64,000 bases of DNA from Gammaproteobacteria bacterium (GCA_018825305.1 JAHJEO010000016.1:248001-312000); one strand, 5' to 3'; positions 52,916 through 64,000 are shown, counted from the first letter of the stretch. Notes: generated from the letters alone by a model not told the origin. Numbers and translations: made by a program.

Positions 52916-53734
52916 ATGAAAGAGATACTCGACATGCTCGGCAAGCTGCCCGTTCTGCCTGTGGTGGTGCAGGAGGTTATCCGCAGCCTGGGTGACCCCG
53001 ATGTCGATGCAGCCGCGTTGGGCCACACGATAGGGCGTGACCCGGTGCTGGGCGCGCGTCTGTTGCGCGTCGCCAATTCCAGTTTCTACGGCCTTTCGCG
53101 CCAGGTGGCGACGCCGCAGGACGCCGTGATGGTGATGGGCCTGAGCCAGGTGCGCTCTCTGGTGCTGGCATCGGGCCTGGCGCAGGCGCTGCCCGATCAC
53201 GGCAATGGTTTCGATCGCAAGCTGCATTGGCAGCGCAGCTTCCGTGTCGCCACTTCGGCGCAGGCGCTGGCCAAGCGGCTGCGAGCGTCGGCCGAGGCGG
53301 CGTTCACCGCCGGCATGCTGCACAACATCGGCGAGCTGGTGATCGACGTCTGCATGCCCGCCGAATACGCCGCGGCTCGCCAGGCGGCCAGTGCGCAGGG
53401 CATTCCGCTGCGTCAGGCTGAGCGGACCGCCCTGGGCTTCGATCACACCGAGGTCGGTGCCGAGGTGGCCCGCCACTGGAAGTTGCCGGACGTCATGGAG
53501 CATGCGATCCGCTGCTGTCACGATCCGGCGGCTGCCGCGACAGCGGCCGTTTCGGCGAGCGTGGCCATCGCCTGCCTGCTCGACGATGCCCAGTCCGACG
53601 CCGAGGCGCCGACCGTGCCGGAACTGCCGGAGGCGTTGCGTGCTGTCGTGCCGATCGACGATGCCGCCCTGCTGGCTTGCATTCCGGATCCTGAGCAGGC
53701 GGCGGCGGCGGCGTCCCTGCTGTTGGGGACCTGA
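52916..53734 (+). CDS. HDOD-domain protein
   Basis: A 272-residue protein, mostly one HDOD domain (LPVLPVVVQEVIRSL, DPVLGARLLRVANSSFYG, AVMVMGLSQVRSLVL, GMLHNIGELVI). The metal ligands of true HD enzymes are missing (HNIG instead of HDIG), so it is a scaffold or regulator, as is usual for HDOD proteins next to two-component genes. It starts 1 base after the previous stop. Confidence 0.9.
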   Translation: MKEILDMLGKLPVLPVVVQEVIRSLGDPDVDAAALGHTIGRDPVLGARLLRVANSSFYGLSRQVATPQDAVMVMGLSQVRSLVLASGLAQALPDHGNGFDRKLHWQRSFRVATSAQALAKRLRASAEAAFTAGMLHNIGELVIDVCMPAEYAAARQAASAQGIPLRQAERTALGFDHTEVGAEVARHWKLPDVMEHAIRCCHDPAAAATAAVSASVAIACLLDDAQSDAEAPTVPELPEALRAVVPIDDAALLACIPDPEQAAAAASLLLGT

Positions 53735-53765
53735 ACTGGCGACCGAAGCCAAACCGGAGACAGCC

Positions 53766-54899
53766 ATGCGCATCGAGCAACTGTTGTGGACTTCGCAGAA
53801 CGGCTGGCAGCCGGCGGCCCCGGCATTGCAGGATGCCGGGCTGGTGTTGATCTTCGGCGCCACGGATCGCCTCGATTTCCAACGCCTGGAGGAACTGCGC
53901 GCTTTCTACCCGGTGGCGCACCAGTTTGGTTGCTCCACCGCCGGAGAGATCCAGGACGTGCAGGTGCACGACGACGCCATCGCGGTGACGGCGGTTGGTT
54001 TTTCGACGACTGAACTGCAACTCGTGCAGCAAGCCGTTGCCCAGCCCGCCGACAGCGCGGCTGCCGGCGCAGCCTTGGCGGCGCTACTGCCGCGCGATGG
54101 CTTGCGCCATGTGCTGGTATTGTCGGACGGGCTGCACGTCAATGGCACGGAGCTGGTCCGCGGACTCAAGGGCGGCCTGCCCGCCGCGGTGGAGGTGACT
54201 GGCGGATTGTCTGGCGATGGCGCTCGTTTCGCCCGCACCCTGGTGATTGCCGATGCGCCGCCGCAGGAGCGGCTGGTCGCCGCTGTCGGCTTCTACGGCG
54301 AACGCTTGCGAGTGGGCTACGGTTCTCTGGGCGGCTGGGATGCCTTCGGCCCCGACCGGCTGATCACCCGATCCGAGGGCAATGTCCTTTATGAACTCGA
54401 CGGCCAGTCGGCGCTGGCGCTCTACAAGCAATATCTGGGCGAACATGCGGACGGCCTGCCGGCGACAGGATTGCTGTTTCCGCTGGCATTGTGCGATGAG
54501 GATGGATGCAGCGAGGGCAATGGCCTGGTGCGGACCATCCTCGCGGTGGATGAGGCGGCCCAGTCGATGACCTTTGCCGGCGACATGCCGCAGGGCCGTC
54601 ATGTGCGCCTGATGAAGGCCAATTTCGATCGCCTGGTGGAAGGTGCGGCCGGCGCGGCACGGGTGGTGAAGGGCGGACTGCGGGATGCGCAGCTGGCCGT
54701 TCTGGTGAGTTGTGTCGGCCGCAAGCTGGTCCTCAAGCAGCGGGTGGAGGAGGAGGTGGAGGGAGTGCGCGACGTGCTGGGTGAAGCCACTCGCCTGACC
54801 GGGTTTTATTCCTACGGCGAGATTTCGCCCCATACACCCACGGCGCGTTGCGAGCTGCACAACCAGACCATGACAATCACCGCCTTCCGTGAAGACTGA
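53766..54899 (+). CDS. FIST sensor-domain protein
   Basis: A 377-residue protein consisting of FIST_N and FIST_C domains (HQFGCSTAGEIQD, VTGGLSGDGARF, AVGFYGERLRVGYGS; then the C domain to SYGEISPHT). FIST modules are predicted to bind small ligands such as amino acids. There is no effector domain, so the signal is probably passed to the kinase whose gene starts 1 base after this stop (or overlaps it by 11 bases). GGAG precedes the ATG at 53766. Confidence 0.9.
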   Translation: MRIEQLLWTSQNGWQPAAPALQDAGLVLIFGATDRLDFQRLEELRAFYPVAHQFGCSTAGEIQDVQVHDDAIAVTAVGFSTTELQLVQQAVAQPADSAAAGAALAALLPRDGLRHVLVLSDGLHVNGTELVRGLKGGLPAAVEVTGGLSGDGARFARTLVIADAPPQERLVAAVGFYGERLRVGYGSLGGWDAFGPDRLITRSEGNVLYELDGQSALALYKQYLGEHADGLPATGLLFPLALCDEDGCSEGNGLVRTILAVDEAAQSMTFAGDMPQGRHVRLMKANFDRLVEGAAGAARVVKGGLRDAQLAVLVSCVGRKLVLKQRVEEEVEGVRDVLGEATRLTGFYSYGEISPHTPTARCELHNQTMTITAFRED

Positions 54900-54900
54900 C

Positions 54901-56376
<1,476 letters not shown>

Positions 56377-56390
56377 CGAGACGAAGCACA

Positions 56391-56804
56391 ATGGATACCG
56401 CACTATTCGCCGGCCTCAAGGCCCTTGTCGATTCATCCTTTCCCAAGCGCTGCTCCTGTTGCGGCCGCGTCTATGCCAGTGCCGAGGAATTTTTCCGCGA
56501 GACGCAGGCCGTCCGGGCCGATCGCAAAGATCTCAAGCCCGCTGTCGAGGAGGATGGCACGCGCATCATCGAGGCGTTCCGCAACTGCGTCTGCGGCTCG
56601 ACGCTGATGGAGTTCTTCGGCGACCGCCGCGACGCCTCGCCGGCGGGCGAGGAACGCCGCAAGCGTTTCGGGGTGCTGATGGACCAACTGATGGGGCGCG
56701 GCTGGGACAGTGCCGTCGCCAAGGCGGAACTGCTCAAGCTGGTGCATGGCCAGCGCAGCGAGCTGATCGAGGCACTGCGGGGAGAAGGCAAGCCCGCCAA
56801 GTAG
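56391..56804 (+). CDS. Small Cys-containing protein of unknown function
   Basis: A 137-residue protein that ends the signalling cluster, 14 bases after the kinase. It has two Cys groups that may bind zinc or another metal: Cys21-x-Cys-Cys (RCSCCGRV) and Cys66-x-Cys68 (NCVCGST), the layout of a zinc-ribbon. I recognise no family. Its place after the FIST and kinase genes suggests a role as a sensor or adaptor, by association only. Confidence 0.7.
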   Translation: MDTALFAGLKALVDSSFPKRCSCCGRVYASAEEFFRETQAVRADRKDLKPAVEEDGTRIIEAFRNCVCGSTLMEFFGDRRDASPAGEERRKRFGVLMDQLMGRGWDSAVAKAELLKLVHGQRSELIEALRGEGKPAK

Positions 56805-56838
56805 CGCGCGGCGCCGCCAGGACTGGCGGATGCAATAA

Positions 56839-58242
<1,404 letters not shown>

Positions 58243-58244
58243 CC

Positions 58245-58571
58245 ATGGGTTTTGCCGAGAACCTCAAGCACCTGCCCAAGGTCTCGCACCTGCTGGCGAT
58301 CGAACTGCTGGACAAGGACGGCGCAGTCGTAGCGACCATCGAGAACAAGCCGGGCCAGGCCGGCTCGCTGGCGGTGTACAACCACCTCGGCCAGACCTTC
58401 GGCGCCATCACGGCCGAAGCGGCAAGGAAGGGGCTGGAACTTTATGCCGAGCACACGGTCGATGCCCAGGCCCATCCGGGCAAGCACCCGAACATCGACC
58501 GCCTGTCGCAATTGCTTGGCACAGACGGCCAGCTTCGGGTAAAACACGTTTTCGCGACCGGGGCGGAGTAG
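58245..58571 (+). CDS. DUF2322-family protein
   Basis: A 108-residue protein that matches the DUF2322 family as I recall it: NLKHLPKVSHLLAIELLD, then KPGQAGSLAVYNHL, FGAIT and HTVDAQAHPGKHPNIDRL. The family is found in beta- and gammaproteobacteria and has no assigned function. It begins 2 bases after the purB stop, so the two are co-translated. Confidence 0.82.
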   Translation: MGFAENLKHLPKVSHLLAIELLDKDGAVVATIENKPGQAGSLAVYNHLGQTFGAITAEAARKGLELYAEHTVDAQAHPGKHPNIDRLSQLLGTDGQLRVKHVFATGAE

Positions 58572-58584
58572 CCGATCGGCATTG

Positions 58585-58609
58585 CGCCGTCCCGCCATCG
58601 CCGACTTTT
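58585..58609 (-). repeat. Short dispersed repeat, copy 6 (intergenic)
   Basis: 24 of 25 bases match the GGGACGGCG form. It lies in the 66-bp gap before the cytochrome gene. Confidence 0.78.
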
Positions 58610-58637
58610 TGTGGCAAACCCCCAGGAGAAAAAACAC

Positions 58638-59108
58638 ATGAAAAAAATCGCGCAAATCCTTACCGCCGGCCTCGCCCTCACGGTGCTTGCCGGCACGGCC
58701 TCTGCCCAGGTCATCGGCAAGACCGAAGACCAGATCCGCTGGCGCCAGTCGGCCTATCACACCATGGCCTGGAGCATGGGCCGCATCAAGGCCAACGTCG
58801 AAGGCAGCTACAACAAGGACCAGGTGGCCGAGGCAGCCAACGTCATCCAGGCCATCGCCAACTCCAAGATGGGCTATCTCTACCAGGCCGGCAGCGACAA
58901 CGGCAAGGGCTGGAAGGAAACCCGCCTCAAGTCCGAGTTCTTCACTGACCGCGAGACGCTGGGCAAGGTTGCCGGCGCCTTCGGGCTGGCAGCCAACGAT
59001 ATGGCCAAGGTCGCCGCTGGCGGCGATGCCGCTGCCGTCAAGGCACAATTCGGCAAACTCGGCGACGCCTGCAAGGGCTGCCATGACAAATTCCGCAAGG
59101 ACGAGTAG
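58638..59108 (+). CDS. Cytochrome c prime-like protein
   Basis: A 156-residue exported haem protein with a signal peptide (residues 1-23, ASAQ cleavage) and one C-terminal haem site CKGCH (about 145-149). The helical body and the haem at the C terminus fit cytochrome c', which binds NO and CO. GGAG lies 13 bases upstream of the ATG. The last codons and the stop form the left arm of a 16-bp perfect hairpin (59087-59123). It is between purB-DUF2322 and rhodanese. Confidence 0.92.
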   Translation: MKKIAQILTAGLALTVLAGTASAQVIGKTEDQIRWRQSAYHTMAWSMGRIKANVEGSYNKDQVAEAANVIQAIANSKMGYLYQAGSDNGKGWKETRLKSEFFTDRETLGKVAGAFGLAANDMAKVAAGGDAAAVKAQFGKLGDACKGCHDKFRKDE

Positions 59109-59123
59109 TCCTTGCGGAATTTG
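59087..59123. repeat. Perfect hairpin across the cytochrome stop codon
   Basis: 16-bp perfect arms CAAATTCCGCAAGGAC and GTCCTTGCGGAATTTG around a 5-base loop GAGTA that contains most of the stop. The left arm codes for the last residues of the protein. There is no T run. A rho-independent terminator is unlikely; mRNA protection or a repeat boundary are alternatives. Confidence 0.88.
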
Positions 59124-59282
59124 CAGCGCAGGCTAACGTGAGCGTAGCGAACGTTAAGCGCCGCAAGGCGCGGCCGCAGCTACAAGTTCTCGCGAGAGAG
59201 TAGTCCTTCCTGAACTTGCGGCGCAGGCTAACCTCGCGCAGCGAGGTTAAGCCGCGAAGCGGCGGCCGAAGCCACAAATTCT
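59106..59282 (+). repeat. Two tandem copies of an 85-nt structured repeat
   Basis: Copy 1 is 59106-59190 and copy 2 is 59201-59282, both starting TAGTCCTT and ending ACAA(G/A)TTCT. Each can form two hairpins; the stems differ in sequence but stay paired: AACGT/ACGTT and GCGCC/GGCGC in copy 1, AACCTCGC/GCGAGGTT and GCCGC/GCGGC in copy 2. Confidence 0.75.
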
Positions 59283-59416
59283 GGCCGCACACGCTGCGAG
59301 CCTTCAAAAGCACGGCCACCCCCGGGTGGCCGTTCCCATTTGGCCGGCCGGCTTGTATTCTTGACTAATGCCCTGAGATAATTAGCGTTTTCTAATAATC
59401 CAACGGAGAGTACATC
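59109..59416. other. Gene-free interval between the cytochrome and rhodanese genes
   Basis: 308 bp with no plausible gene. The left 175 bp hold the two tandem structured repeats. The right part (from about 59350) is an AT-rich island with TTGACTAAT and an ATTAG-N6-CTAAT dyad just before the rhodanese ribosome site; this is the likely promoter. Confidence 0.7.
59361..59396 (+). promoter_or_regulatory. AT-rich promoter/operator region of the rhodanese gene
   Basis: TTGACT at 59361 is a good -35-like hexamer; GATAAT and TAATAA follow but at imperfect spacings. A dyad ATTAG-CGTTTT-CTAAT lies at 59381-59396, 20 bases before the ATG. No regulator is assigned. Confidence 0.4.
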
Positions 59417-59797
59417 ATGGCAGTCACCCCGCACGACCTCGTCGTCGAAGCCAAGTCGCAGATCAAGGAAGTCGCCACCGCCGAGGCCATGGGCATGCTC
59501 GGCAAGCGCGTCATCCTCGACGTGCGCGAATACGACGAATATGCCGCCGGCCACTTGCCGGGCGCGATCAACATCCCGCGCGGTGTGCTCGAATTCAAGA
59601 TCGGCATGGTGCCCGAGTGCGCCAACAAGGATGGCGCTTTCCTCATCTACTGCCGCACCAGCGGCCGTGCCGCGCTGTCGGCGGTGCAACTGCAGCGTAT
59701 TGGCTACAGCAACGTTATCTCGATGGCCGGCGGTTACGATGCTTGGAACACCGAGCAACGGCCGAGCGAGAAGCCCGAGCCGATCAACTTCGAGTAA
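59417..59797 (+). CDS. Rhodanese-like sulfurtransferase
   Basis: A 126-residue single-domain rhodanese in the cytoplasm. Active-site Cys79 in LIYCRTSGRAA and the N-terminal helix of about 15 residues and the motif VILDVREYDEYAAGHLPGA are present. It transfers sulfane sulfur; the acceptor is unknown. CGGAG precedes the ATG at 12 bases. It is followed by copy C of the in-operon repeat and copA. Confidence 0.92.
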   Translation: MAVTPHDLVVEAKSQIKEVATAEAMGMLGKRVILDVREYDEYAAGHLPGAINIPRGVLEFKIGMVPECANKDGAFLIYCRTSGRAALSAVQLQRIGYSNVISMAGGYDAWNTEQRPSEKPEPINFE

Positions 59798-59806
59798 TCG
59801 TAATGG

Positions 59807-59880
59807 TCCCCCGCGCCCGTAAAAGCGGCTCGCTGCCTCCCACGGAGGGGCGCGCTGCTTCTTGGGACTGCCCGGCGAAG
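59807..59880 (+). repeat. In-operon GC-rich hairpin repeat, copy C
   Basis: Diverged copy of A and B: CCCCCGCGCCCG, GGCTCGCTG, the hairpin GCCTCCCACGGAGGGGC and CTTGGGACTGCCCGGCG. It ends 8 bases before the copA ATG. Its stem differs from A and B at matching positions on both sides (T and A instead of C and G), so pairing is kept. Confidence 0.82.
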
Positions 59881-59888
59881 CTGCGGCC

Positions 59889-62117
59889 ATGACTGCCCCA
59901 GCGCAGACCGAGCAGGAAGTCCTGGAGCTTTCGATTTCCGGCATGACCTGCGCTGCCTGCTCGGGGCGCATCGAGCGCCAGCTCAACAAGCTCGAGGGCG
60001 TCGAGGCGGTGGTCAACCTCGCCGCCGAGAAGGCGCACATCCGCTACGCGCCGAACCTGATCGACCGGGCGGCGCTGATCGCCACCATCGAGAAGACCGG
60101 CTTCGGCGCCACGCTGTCGACGGCCGACACCCACGGGGAAGAAAAGGCGCGCAAGCTCGCCGCCTACCGCGAGGAACTGCGGCGCTTCTGGATCGCCCTG
60201 GCGCTGACGCTGCCGCTGATCGGCCAGATGGCCTTCATGTTTTCAGGCAGCTGGGACGCGCACGACGACGTGCTGCCGCGCTGGCTGCAGTTCGCGCTGG
60301 CCACGCCGGTGCAGTTCTGGATCGGCAAGCGCTTCTACGTCGGCGGCTGGAACGCCCTGCGCAGCGGTGGCGGCAACATGGATGTGCTGGTGGCGCTGGG
60401 CACTTCGGCCGCCTATTTCTACAGCGTCGCGGTGATGGCGCTCGACATGCACCAGCATGTGTATTTCGAGGCGTCGGCCACCGTCATCACCCTGGTGCTG
60501 CTGGGCAAGATCCTCGAGGCGCGGGCCAAGGCCAAGACCTCGGCGGCCATCGAGGCGCTGATCAAGCTGCAGCCGCAGACCGCGCATGTCGAGCGCGACG
60601 GCCGGCTGGTCGAGGTCGACGTCAAGGCCATGATTCCCGGCGACGTTTTCATCGTCCGTCCCGGCGAAGCGGTGCCGGTCGACGGCGAGGTGGTCGAGGG
60701 CGTGTCCAGCGTCAACGAAGCGATGCTCACCGGCGAAAGCCTGCCGCTGGCCAAGCGCGCGGGCGATGCCGTCTATGCTGCGACGGTGAATGGCGAGGCG
60801 CTGCTGAAATGCCGCGCCACTGGCGTAGGCAGTCACACCCTGCTGGCGGGCATCATCCGTCTGGTCGAGCAGGCGCAGGGCTCGAAGGCGCCGGTGCAGC
60901 GCCTGGCCGACCGCATCGCGGCGATCTTCGTGCCGGTGGTGACGGCGATAGCGCTCGCCACCTTCGTGCTCTGGTGGTGGCTCGGTGGCGATTTCACGGT
61001 GGCGCTGATCAATGCCGTGGCGGTGCTGGTGATCGCCTGCCCCTGCGCGCTGGGGCTGGCCACGCCGACGGCGATCATGGTCGGCACCGGGCTGGGCGCC
61101 CGCGCCGGGGTGCTGATCAAGAACGCCCAGGCGCTGGAACTGGCCGAGAAGATCGAGGTGCTGGCGGTCGACAAGACCGGCACGCTGACGCAGGGCAAGC
61201 CGGTGGTCACGAGCGTGGAAAGACTCGGCACCCCAAGGGTACTTCCTGCGGGGCGCGCTGGCGGCACGGCGAGCGATATCCTGCAGCTGGCGGCGAGCCT
61301 TGAACAGGGTGCGACCCATCCGCTGGCGCAGTGCATCGTCGCTCGCGCCCGGACCGACGGCCTGACACTGGCGTCACCCACGGAGGTCGTTGCGACACCG
61401 GGCCGCGGGCTGGTCGGGCTGGTCGATGGCGTGGCGGTTGCCGTCGGCTCGCCGGCCTTCATGGCGGCGCAGGGCATCGCGCTGCCGCAGGAACAGTTGG
61501 CCGCGCTGGCGGGACAGAGCATCGTCGCCGTCGCGCGCGCGGGCGAGGCCATCGGCCTGCTCGGCATAGCCGACCCGCTGCGCGAAAGCTCGAAGGCGGC
61601 GGTGGCGCGACTCAAGAAGCTCGGCGTTGAAGTGGTGATGCTCACCGGCGACAACGCCGCAACGGCCGCGGCCATCGCCCGCGAGGCCGGGGTCGATCGC
61701 TTCGAGGCCGAGGTGCTGCCGGGCGACAAGGCGGCGGCGATCGCCAGACTGAAGGCTGGCGACGATGGAAAACTGCGGCTTGTCGCCATGGCGGGCGACG
61801 GCATCAACGACGCGCCGGCACTGGCCGCGGCCGATGTCTCCTTCGCCATGGGCGCCGGTTCCGACGTGGCGATGGAAGCGGCCGACATCACGCTGATGCG
61901 CGACGACCTGGCTGGTGTGGCCGACGCGATTTCGCTGTCGCGGGCGACGCTGGCGAAGATCCGCCAGAACCTGTTCTGGGCCTTCATCTACAATGTGCTG
62001 GGCATCCCGCTGGCGGCGCTGGGCTTCCTCAATCCGGTGGTGGCGGGCGCGGCGATGGCGATGAGCTCGGTGTCGGTGGTCAGCAATTCGCTGCTGCTGC
62101 GCCGTTGGAAGCCATAA
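59889..62117 (+). CDS. copA: Copper-exporting P-type ATPase
   Basis: P1B-type ATPase that pumps Cu+ out of the cytoplasm, 742 residues. One N-terminal metal-binding domain (GMTCAAC, Cys21/Cys24), eight membrane segments, the phosphatase motif LTGESLP, metal-site CPC in [11 protein letters not shown], phosphorylation DKTGT, and GDGIND. ATG at 59889. In the nucleotide-binding domain the sequence [17 protein letters not shown] is an insert encoded by an expanded dispersed repeat (61221-61270). copZ follows by 20 bases. Confidence 0.95.
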   Translation: MTAPAQTEQEVLELSISGMTCAACSGRIERQLNKLEGVEAVVNLAAEKAHIRYAPNLIDRAALIATIEKTGFGATLSTADTHGEEKARKLAAYREELRRFWIALALTLPLIGQMAFMFSGSWDAHDDVLPRWLQFALATPVQFWIGKRFYVGGWNALRSGGGNMDVLVALGTSAAYFYSVAVMALDMHQHVYFEASATVITLVLLGKILEARAKAKTSAAIEALIKLQPQTAHVERDGRLVEVDVKAMIPGDVFIVRPGEAVPVDGEVVEGVSSVNEAMLTGESLPLAKRAGDAVYAATVNGEALLKCRATGVGSHTLLAGIIRLVEQAQGSKAPVQRLADRIAAIFVPVVTAIALATFVLWWWLGGDFTVALINAVAVLVIACPCALGLATPTAIMVGTGLGARAGVLIKNAQALELAEKIEVLAVDKTGTLTQGKPVVTSVERLGTPRVLPAGRAGGTASDILQLAASLEQGATHPLAQCIVARARTDGLTLASPTEVVATPGRGLVGLVDGVAVAVGSPAFMAAQGIALPQEQLAALAGQSIVAVARAGEAIGLLGIADPLRESSKAAVARLKKLGVEVVMLTGDNAATAAAIAREAGVDRFEAEVLPGDKAAAIARLKAGDDGKLRLVAMAGDGINDAPALAAADVSFAMGAGSDVAMEAADITLMRDDLAGVADAISLSRATLAKIRQNLFWAFIYNVLGIPLAALGFLNPVVAGAAMAMSSVSVVSNSLLLRRWKP
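61221..61270 (+). repeat. Expanded dispersed repeat inside copA
   Basis: About 50 bp: GACTCGGCACCCCAAGG, then GTACTTCCTGCGGGGC, then GCGCTGGCGGCACGGCG. It matches the copy in the aryl-CoA ligase gene at about 44 of 50 bases, read in another frame. It encodes a 17-residue loop in the nucleotide-binding domain, upstream of [16 protein letters not shown]. Confidence 0.82.
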
Positions 62118-62137
62118 AACAAGACGGAGCGGAAATC

Positions 62138-62344
62138 ATGGAAACGACGGTTCTGAAAGTCAGCGGCATGTCCTGCGGCGGCTGCGTGAAAAGCGTGACC
62201 AACGTGCTGACGGCGTTGCCGGGCGTCGCCAAGGCGGAGGTGATCCTGGAGCCGGGCGAGGCCAAGGTCGAGTTCGATCCCGCCCAGGTCAGCCGCGACG
62301 CCATGAAGCAGGCCATCGACGACGCGGGCTTCGAAGCGGTATAA
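62138..62344 (+). CDS. copZ: Copper chaperone (heavy-metal-associated domain)
   Basis: A 68-residue HMA-domain protein with the metal motif GMSCGGC (Cys13, Cys16) and the fold end DDAGFEAV. It would carry Cu+ to CopA. ATG at 62138, 20 bases after copA, with GGAG 9 bases upstream. Confidence 0.93.
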   Translation: METTVLKVSGMSCGGCVKSVTNVLTALPGVAKAEVILEPGEAKVEFDPAQVSRDAMKQAIDDAGFEAV

Positions 62345-62350
62345 ATAGAT

Positions 62351-62380
62351 TTGCTGCGCTGCAGCAGTAAAAGTTATAAT
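62351..62380 (+). promoter_or_regulatory. Candidate sigma-70 promoter of ppa
   Basis: TTGCTG (62351-62356) and a perfect TATAAT (62375-62380) separated by 18 bases, 24 bases upstream of the ppa ATG. The sequence between is partly palindromic (GCTGCGCTGCAGC). Confidence 0.6.
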
Positions 62381-62404
62381 CGCCGCTTTTTCCGGGAGTA
62401 GTCC

Positions 62405-62953
62405 ATGGGCCTCGATCGCGTTCCCTCCGGCAATGACCTGCCGAACGATTTCAACGTCGTCATCGAAATCCCGATGCATGCCGAGCCGATCAAGTACGAG
62501 GTCGACAAGGATTCGGGCGCGATCTTCGTCGATCGTTTCATGTCCACGGCCATGCACTACCCCTGCAACTACGGCTACATCCCGCACACCATTGCCGGCG
62601 ATGGCGACCCGGTGGATGTGCTGGTCGTCTCGCAGTTCGCACTGCCGCCCGGTGTGGTGGTGCGCTGCCGCCCCATCGGCATGCTCAAGATGACCGACGA
62701 AGCCGGCGAAGACGGCAAATTGATCGCTGTCCCCGTCGACAAGCTGACCCCCCTCTACCGCAATGTCGTGAGCACGCGCGACCTGCCGCAGCTGACGCTC
62801 GACCAGATCGCCCACTTCTTCGAACACTACAAGGACCTCGAGCCCGGCAAATTCGTCAAGGTGCAGGGCTGGGTCGGCGTCGAGGAAGCGAAGAAGGAAA
62901 TCATGGACGGCGTCGCTGCCTTCAAGGCGGCCAAGGACAAGCCCGCATTCTGA
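62405..62953 (+). CDS. ppa: Inorganic pyrophosphatase
   Basis: Family I soluble pyrophosphatase, 182 residues, Mg2+-dependent. Signature [10 protein letters not shown], with [15 protein letters not shown] and CNYGYIPHT before it and Tyr/Lys in the C-terminal helix region ([14 protein letters not shown]). GGGAG precedes the ATG. Its own promoter is visible upstream, so it need not depend on copA-copZ. Confidence 0.97.
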   Translation: MGLDRVPSGNDLPNDFNVVIEIPMHAEPIKYEVDKDSGAIFVDRFMSTAMHYPCNYGYIPHTIAGDGDPVDVLVVSQFALPPGVVVRCRPIGMLKMTDEAGEDGKLIAVPVDKLTPLYRNVVSTRDLPQLTLDQIAHFFEHYKDLEPGKFVKVQGWVGVEEAKKEIMDGVAAFKAAKDKPAF

Positions 62954-62998
62954 GGAAGCCAGCCGGCGACCCCGCTCCAAGACCGTAGAATGCCGGGC

Positions 62999-64000
62999 AT
63001 GGCTTCCCTCAAAATTGCCATTGCCCAGATCAACTGCACCGTCGGCGACCTTGCCGGCAATGCCGCGCGCATCGTCGCTGCCGCGCACGAGGCGAAAAGG
63101 CTCGGCGCCGACCTGCTGCTGACGCCGGAGCTCGCGCTCAGCGGCTACCCGCCGGAAGACCTGCTGCTGCGCCCGGATTTTTACCGCGCCTGTTCGCGCG
63201 AGCTCCATGCGCTGGCGGCCGCCGTGCCGAACATCGACATGCTGGTCGGCCACCCCGAGGAGCGCGCGGACGAAGGCGGCCGCCGCTACAACGCTGCCTC
63301 GCTGCTGCGCGGCGGCATGATTGCGGCGACCTACCGCAAGCACCGCCTCCCCAACTACGAGGTCTTCGACGAGGAGCGCTATTTCGCCGCCGGCGATGCG
63401 CCCTGCGTCGTCGTCGTTAACGGCGTGCGCGTCGGCGTGAATATCTGCGCCGACGTCTGGGAGCCCGGCGCCGCCGATGCCGCGCGTGCCGCCGGTGCCC
63501 AGATCCTGCTTGCGCTCAACGCCTCGCCCTTCCACATGAACAAGCAGGAACGCCGCTACGAGGTGCTGAAGAGCCGCATCGCAGCGACCAGCATTCCCGT
63601 CGTCTATGCCAACCTGGTCGGTGGCCAGGACGAGCTGGTGTTCGACGGCGCATCCTTCGCGGTCGATGCCGGCGGGCGGCTGACCCACCAGTTGCCGTCC
63701 TTTGTCGAGTGCGTGGACATCGTCGAATACCGCGATGGCCACCTGCTCCCCGGCACGCTGACCGCGCCGCAGCCGCTCGAAGCCGAGGTCTATGCCGCGC
63801 TGAAGCTGGGCGTCACTGACTACCTCGGCAAGAACGGCTTTCCGGGTGCGATCATCGGTCTCTCCGGCGGCATCGATTCGGCGCTGACGCTCGCAATAGC
63901 CGTCGATGCACTGGGTGCCGACAAGGTGCGCGCGGTGATGATGCCCTCACCATACACCGCGCAGATGAGCCTTGACGATTCGCGCGAGATGATCGAGCGG
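62999..64000 (+). CDS. nadE: Glutamine-dependent NAD+ synthetase, 5' part
   Basis: First 334 codons of NadE, cut by the window edge. The N-terminal nitrilase-type glutaminase domain has its triad: Glu44 (LTPELALSGYP), Lys114 (TYRKHRLPNY) and Cys150 (VGVNICADVW). The synthetase domain starts with the PP-loop GLSGGIDSAL near residue 280. It makes NAD+ from deamido-NAD using glutamine nitrogen. ATG at 62999; an in-frame ATG at 62990 is an alternative. 45 bases after ppa. Confidence 0.95.
   Translation, partial: MASLKIAIAQINCTVGDLAGNAARIVAAAHEAKRLGADLLLTPELALSGYPPEDLLLRPDFYRACSRELHALAAAVPNIDMLVGHPEERADEGGRRYNAASLLRGGMIAATYRKHRLPNYEVFDEERYFAAGDAPCVVVVNGVRVGVNICADVWEPGAADAARAAGAQILLALNASPFHMNKQERRYEVLKSRIAATSIPVVYANLVGGQDELVFDGASFAVDAGGRLTHQLPSFVECVDIVEYRDGHLLPGTLTAPQPLEAEVYAALKLGVTDYLGKNGFPGAIIGLSGGIDSALTLAIAVDALGADKVRAVMMPSPYTAQMSLDDSREMIER

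Noticed and set aside
59087-59282. CRISPR-like array after the cytochrome gene
   Set aside because: Only two copies, 85 nt each, directly in tandem with a 10-nt gap; no spacers and no cas genes.

Overview
The window is GC-rich, gene-dense bacterial DNA. It most resembles a betaproteobacterium of the Rhodocyclales type. The reasons are the gene content (aryl-CoA ligase with glutaryl-CoA dehydrogenase, a cytochrome c prime-like haem protein, a molybdoenzyme operon behind an FNR-type site, an MlaE permease fused to a STAS domain, a DUF2322 protein) and the codon use. The genus is inferred; no rRNA or tRNA gene is visible to fix it. 56 protein genes are called; two are cut by the window edges (a PP2C phosphatase at the left, NAD+ synthetase at the right).

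Layout. 1-4.8 kb: PP2C phosphatase end, corA, pntA-pntB with a strong terminator. 4.9-13.7 kb, minus strand: a secreted caspase-like protein, a NamZ/DOMON-like/FAH trio with overlapping ends, an MCE-type lipid ABC transporter (STAS-MlaE permease, ATPase, MlaD-like) and an RhlE-type helicase. 14.1-17.3 kb: PiT and Na/Pi phosphate transporters. 17.3-22.6 kb, minus strand: a molybdopterin oxidoreductase operon (small secreted protein, pentahaem cytochrome, catalytic subunit, 4x[4Fe-4S] subunit, TorD-like chaperone) behind a perfect TTGAC-N4-GTCAA palindrome. 22.6-28.2 kb: a lipoprotein, then a minus-strand aromatic acyl-CoA module (membrane protein, FAD monooxygenase, MarR, aryl-CoA ligase, GcdH). 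28.3-32.8 kb: orphan solute-binding protein, small secreted protein, alaS. 32.8-40.2 kb, minus strand: ilvE, zinc-finger protein, waaF, NTF2-like, YheT-like hydrolase, phosphomannomutase, EAL-HDOD protein and a zinc-sensing diguanylate cyclase. 40.3-45.4 kb: Nudix, secreted protein, mnmA, flippase-like protein and a DprE1/DprE2-like pair. 45.5-56.8 kb: a nine-gene signalling cluster (two related histidine kinases, four response-regulator proteins including HD-GYP and GGDEF-EAL outputs, HDOD, FIST, small Cys protein). 56.9-64 kb: purB, DUF2322, cytochrome, rhodanese, copA-copZ, ppa, nadE.

What ties it together. Several blocks concern the cell surface and the switch between motile and attached life: LPS heptose (waaF), sugar phosphates (phosphomannomutase), a prenyl-linked pentose route (DprE1/E2-like), an outer-membrane lipid transporter, and two sets of cyclic-di-GMP enzymes. 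A second theme is anaerobic respiration and copper handling.

The least expected material is between and inside the genes. A family of short dispersed repeats has copies inside coding sequences, two of them in different reading frames of unrelated enzymes. A second family of about 72 bp sits just upstream of the next gene in three operons, always in the same orientation, and carries compensatory base changes in its hairpin. Two further inverted or tandem repeats overlap stop codons. These and the signalling cluster are the main candidates for something undescribed.
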